Source: Dehalococcoidia bacterium (GTDB lineage Bacteria; Chloroflexota; Dehalococcoidia; JACVQG01). Taken from it: a DNA stretch of 7,234 bases. The translations under genes and the position numbers were made by a program. The notes below the pieces were generated by a model. The model did not search any database, was not told the DNA's origin, and saw only the letters and a list, made by a program, of their open reading frames with translations. The stretch spans positions 1 to 7,234 of the forward strand of contig JACVQG010000061.1 in NCBI GenBank assembly GCA_015661045.1, written 5' to 3'. Positions 5,602 through 7,234 of the stretch are shown here, piece by piece (within the stretch, counting starts at the first letter, position 1; every line of letters begins with the position of its first letter).

Positions 5602-7053
5602 CTAACTCTTAACCAACAGTTTTCTTCGTAATTGATATGTTTCCTCATAGAGTTCTTTAGCAACCTTAGTAAACTCTTCATCTGCGATGCCATCCTCCGG
5701 AGTTACTTTGATTCCTTGCACGACTGTCCCGCCTTTTGCTTCATCATGTTTAAACAGATAAACACCGATGTCATCAATCCCAAGATAGTCGTCTTGTCCA
5801 ACATTTTGTTCTGCTCTTTCCTCCACGGACAGTTGTCCACGGCAAACATAATTGCTAAGTTGGTCCAATAAATAGTCACTATGGGTAGTAATAATTACTT
5901 TTACGCCAGTTCGTACTAACCCAACCAATGCTTTCGCCATCTTGCGCTGGTTCTCAGGGTGCAAATGTGCCTCTGGCTCTTCAATAATTAGCAAATCTCC
6001 AGGCTCTACTATATGCCTAAAAAACAAGATTATTGGTGCCAGTTCCGAAACCATGGACGAAGTTCTATGCAACGCAAACCTACCGGCAGCAGACCTGTAA
6101 AAAATCTCGGGATATTGGTGTTCATCTACCTTTATCTCAATCTCCCCTTTTGTGAGGTCTTCTTCCAAAAACTTAGCCAAAGCATTTAGTTTACCTGGTT
6201 TACGCTTTTCCAACCTAAGCAAGGAACCGAGGAAATCTGCTATAACTCCCGAAAATTTTGGAATCTCCATGTCTTCAATGCCAGCCAATGGAGAACGGCT
6301 CACAATATAGCTTGCAAGGGCCTTATGGCTCTGGAGGATGCCTGACCTTGCCGCTGGAAGATAGTATGGCTTAAGCTGTATCTCCTTAACCAAACTCATT
6401 AATATTTCGCTAACGCTTTGACCCAAAATGTATGCCCGAGTTTCCTTTGCATCCTTAATATGCAGGCGTTCAACTTGCTTCATTGCTTTTCCTAAAGTAC
6501 GTCGTAGAAGGTCATCACTTATGTCTGCCTCAGGAGGAAACGCCTTTATGATAGCGTCAGAACAGGAGAACTTCATATACATTTTGGGAGTCTTAAAAGA
6601 AATTCCCAATCCATTAACAGATTGGCGTTGACGTTTGAGTCTCGATACAGTAGTCGCAAAACATCTCTGCAGCTCGTGAGCCAAACCCTTGGCGAAAGTA
6701 TCAGCCATTGCAACCGTGGTTTTAGCGACCTGTTCTCTTAATTGTTGTAGGTCAATCTCAGGCGCTGACGATATCCTGCCGCCTTTATCCAAAGCCTTAG
6801 TCTCCGTAACCGTGTGAACAAATGAATTCCTAAATAATAGATTTGTGTCATAGAAAAATCTCATAGGGGGGTCAAAGAGACCCAATGGAAATTCTGGAAA
6901 ATTCCCGTGACGTGACGTTCTCATTGCAGCATATATCAGCATAGCCATATAGGATTTTCCAATATTGTTTTTCCCAATAAATACAGTTAATGGCTTCAAA
7001 TCAATTATTCCTTCGGCGATAGGACCTAAATTTTTTACTTCCACGCGTAACAT
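5602..7053 (-). CDS. AAA/ABC-type ATPase with an OLD-like head domain (AAA_15/AAA_21 type)
   Basis: This is a 483-residue cytoplasmic ATPase of the SMC/ABC-like group that includes OLD-family and anti-phage ATPases. The N-terminus reads LRVEVKNLGPI, then Walker A GKNNIGKS (27-34). The middle (about 80-330) is a largely helical, charged insertion containing the recurring YLPAARSGI segment (231-239). A signature-like SSMVSELAP (332-340) precedes Walker B LLIIEEPEAHLHP (354-366) with tandem glutamates E358/E359, and the H-loop is ITTHSDYLLDQLSN (388-401). There is no long coiled coil and no Toprim domain, so it is not a complete OLD nuclease. The ATG at 7053 sits 7 bases after a strong Shine-Dalgarno sequence. 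The small protein encoded 5 bases downstream is its likely partner. Nucleotide binding is firm; a role in phage or plasmid defence is inferred from architecture only. Confidence 0.88.
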   Translation of the reverse strand: MLRVEVKNLGPIAEGIIDLKPLTVFIGKNNIGKSYMAMLIYAAMRTSRHGNFPEFPLGLFDPPMRFFYDTNLLFRNSFVHTVTETKALDKGGRISSAPEIDLQQLREQVAKTTVAMADTFAKGLAHELQRCFATTVSRLKRQRQSVNGLGISFKTPKMYMKFSCSDAIIKAFPPEADISDDLLRRTLGKAMKQVERLHIKDAKETRAYILGQSVSEILMSLVKEIQLKPYYLPAARSGILQSHKALASYIVSRSPLAGIEDMEIPKFSGVIADFLGSLLRLEKRKPGKLNALAKFLEEDLTKGEIEIKVDEHQYPEIFYRSAAGRFALHRTSSMVSELAPIILFFRHIVEPGDLLIIEEPEAHLHPENQRKMAKALVGLVRTGVKVIITTHSDYLLDQLSNYVCRGQLSVEERAEQNVGQDDYLGIDDIGVYLFKHDEAKGGTVVQGIKVTPEDGIADEEFTKVAKELYEETYQLRRKLLVKS

Positions 7054-7058
7054 AGTAC

Positions 7059-7069
7059 TACCTCCCCCA
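7059..7069. repeat. 11-base direct repeat, copy 1 (contains the ATPase Shine-Dalgarno)
   Basis: The 11-mer tacctccccca (tgggggaggta on the minus strand) occurs here and again at 7113-7123, start points 54 bases apart. This copy includes the ribosome binding site of the ATPase gene. The flanking bases differ, so the shared block is short and could be coincidental in a C-rich leader. Confidence 0.4.
7061..7067 (-). promoter_or_regulatory. Strong ribosome binding site of the ATPase gene
   Basis: On the minus strand GGGGAGG ends 7 bases before the ATG at 7053, an ideal Shine-Dalgarno match and spacing. It fixes the ATPase start and contrasts with the weak or missing sites of the other genes in the window, which suggests that this gene is translated independently and well. 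Confidence 0.75.
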
Positions 7070-7112
7070 ATAGTTTCTCTAATTTAGCATAAACCTATTG
7101 CATCTGCACAGA

Positions 7113-7123
7113 TACCTCCCCCA
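7113..7123. repeat. 11-base direct repeat, copy 2
   Basis: This is an exact copy of the 11-mer at 7059-7069. On the minus strand it resembles a ribosome binding site, but the nearest ATG after it reads atg caa tag and stops at once, so it serves no visible gene. It may be a leftover leader or a regulatory repeat. Confidence 0.35.
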
Positions 7124-7143
7124 CCACCTTTCCCCTCAAAATC

Positions 7144-7234
7144 ATGGGCGAGGCGCGTGATAATTTTACCCAAGTGATGGTGGAAATCGTGTGCAAGCAC
7201 GCGCCGGATTATGACCCGGCCAGCGTCGAAATCA
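7144..7234 (+). CDS. Possible start of an unidentified gene, cut by the window end
   Basis: A + strand frame opens at ATG 7144 (MGEARDNFTQVM...) and runs to the window edge without a stop, 30 codons. Its codons begin mostly with purines and end mostly in G or C, as expected for real coding sequence, and the base composition is richer in GC than the leader before it. Against it, there is no Shine-Dalgarno sequence before the ATG, and the frame is already open from 7093, so the true start is uncertain. The opposite strand is also open in the matching frame. I do not recognise the protein. If real, it is divergent from the ATPase gene, with a 90-base shared upstream region. Confidence 0.3.
   Translation, partial: MGEARDNFTQVMVEIVCKHAPDYDPASVEI

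Noticed and set aside
5602..7053. ATPase as a complete OLD-family nuclease
   Set aside because: After the H-loop only about 90 residues remain, and no Toprim motif (E...DxD) is visible there.
7080..7095. TATGCT on the minus strand as -10 box of the ATPase operon
   Set aside because: It matches the consensus at only four of six bases, and no acceptable -35 hexamer lies at the right distance.
7084..7234. Minus-strand frame ending at 7084 that reads ...DFEGKGGGGGICADAIG, vaguely like the glycine-rich end of a DHH-family protein
   Set aside because: The glycine run comes from the C-rich leader, the histidine of the GGGH motif is absent, and codon pattern favours the + strand.

Overview
The window looks like chromosomal DNA of an anaerobic or facultative bacterium of moderate GC. 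No gene fixes the lineage. A Chloroflexota (Dehalococcoidia-like) source is possible from the style of the SbcC and molybdoenzyme genes, but that is a weak inference. There is no rRNA, tRNA, CRISPR array, transposase or integrase.

Left part, + strand (1-3169): the window opens inside a Rad50/SbcC-type DNA-repair ATPase, right at its CPLC zinc hook. The visible part is the returning coiled coil, which contains an internal duplication, and the C-terminal ATPase lobe. Thirty bases later comes a compact two-gene unit. It encodes a Tat-signal-bearing, sulfite-oxidase-fold molybdopterin protein and, 3 bases downstream, a four-helix di-heme cytochrome b of the formate dehydrogenase gamma type. Together these look like a membrane-linked molybdoenzyme that exchanges electrons with the quinone pool.

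Middle part, - strand (3225-4987): ribonuclease HI (rnhA, TTG start) overlaps by 7 bases a 12-helix major facilitator transporter of the oxalate/formate-antiporter-like type. The pair converges on the cytochrome gene. A perfect 14-base palindrome overlapping a -10-like box lies just upstream of rnhA and may be the promoter/operator of this pair.

Right part, - strand (5135-7053): a 483-residue ABC/OLD-like AAA ATPase with a very strong ribosome binding site is followed after 5 bases by a 153-residue protein. The small protein has D...ExK...Q spacing suggestive of a PD-(D/E)XK nuclease fold, plus an N-terminal cysteine cluster. This ATPase-plus-small-effector pair is organised like two-gene anti-phage systems but does not match the best-known ones, so it is the best candidate here for an undescribed system. 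The last ~90 bases hold the possible start of a further gene on the + strand, of unknown identity.
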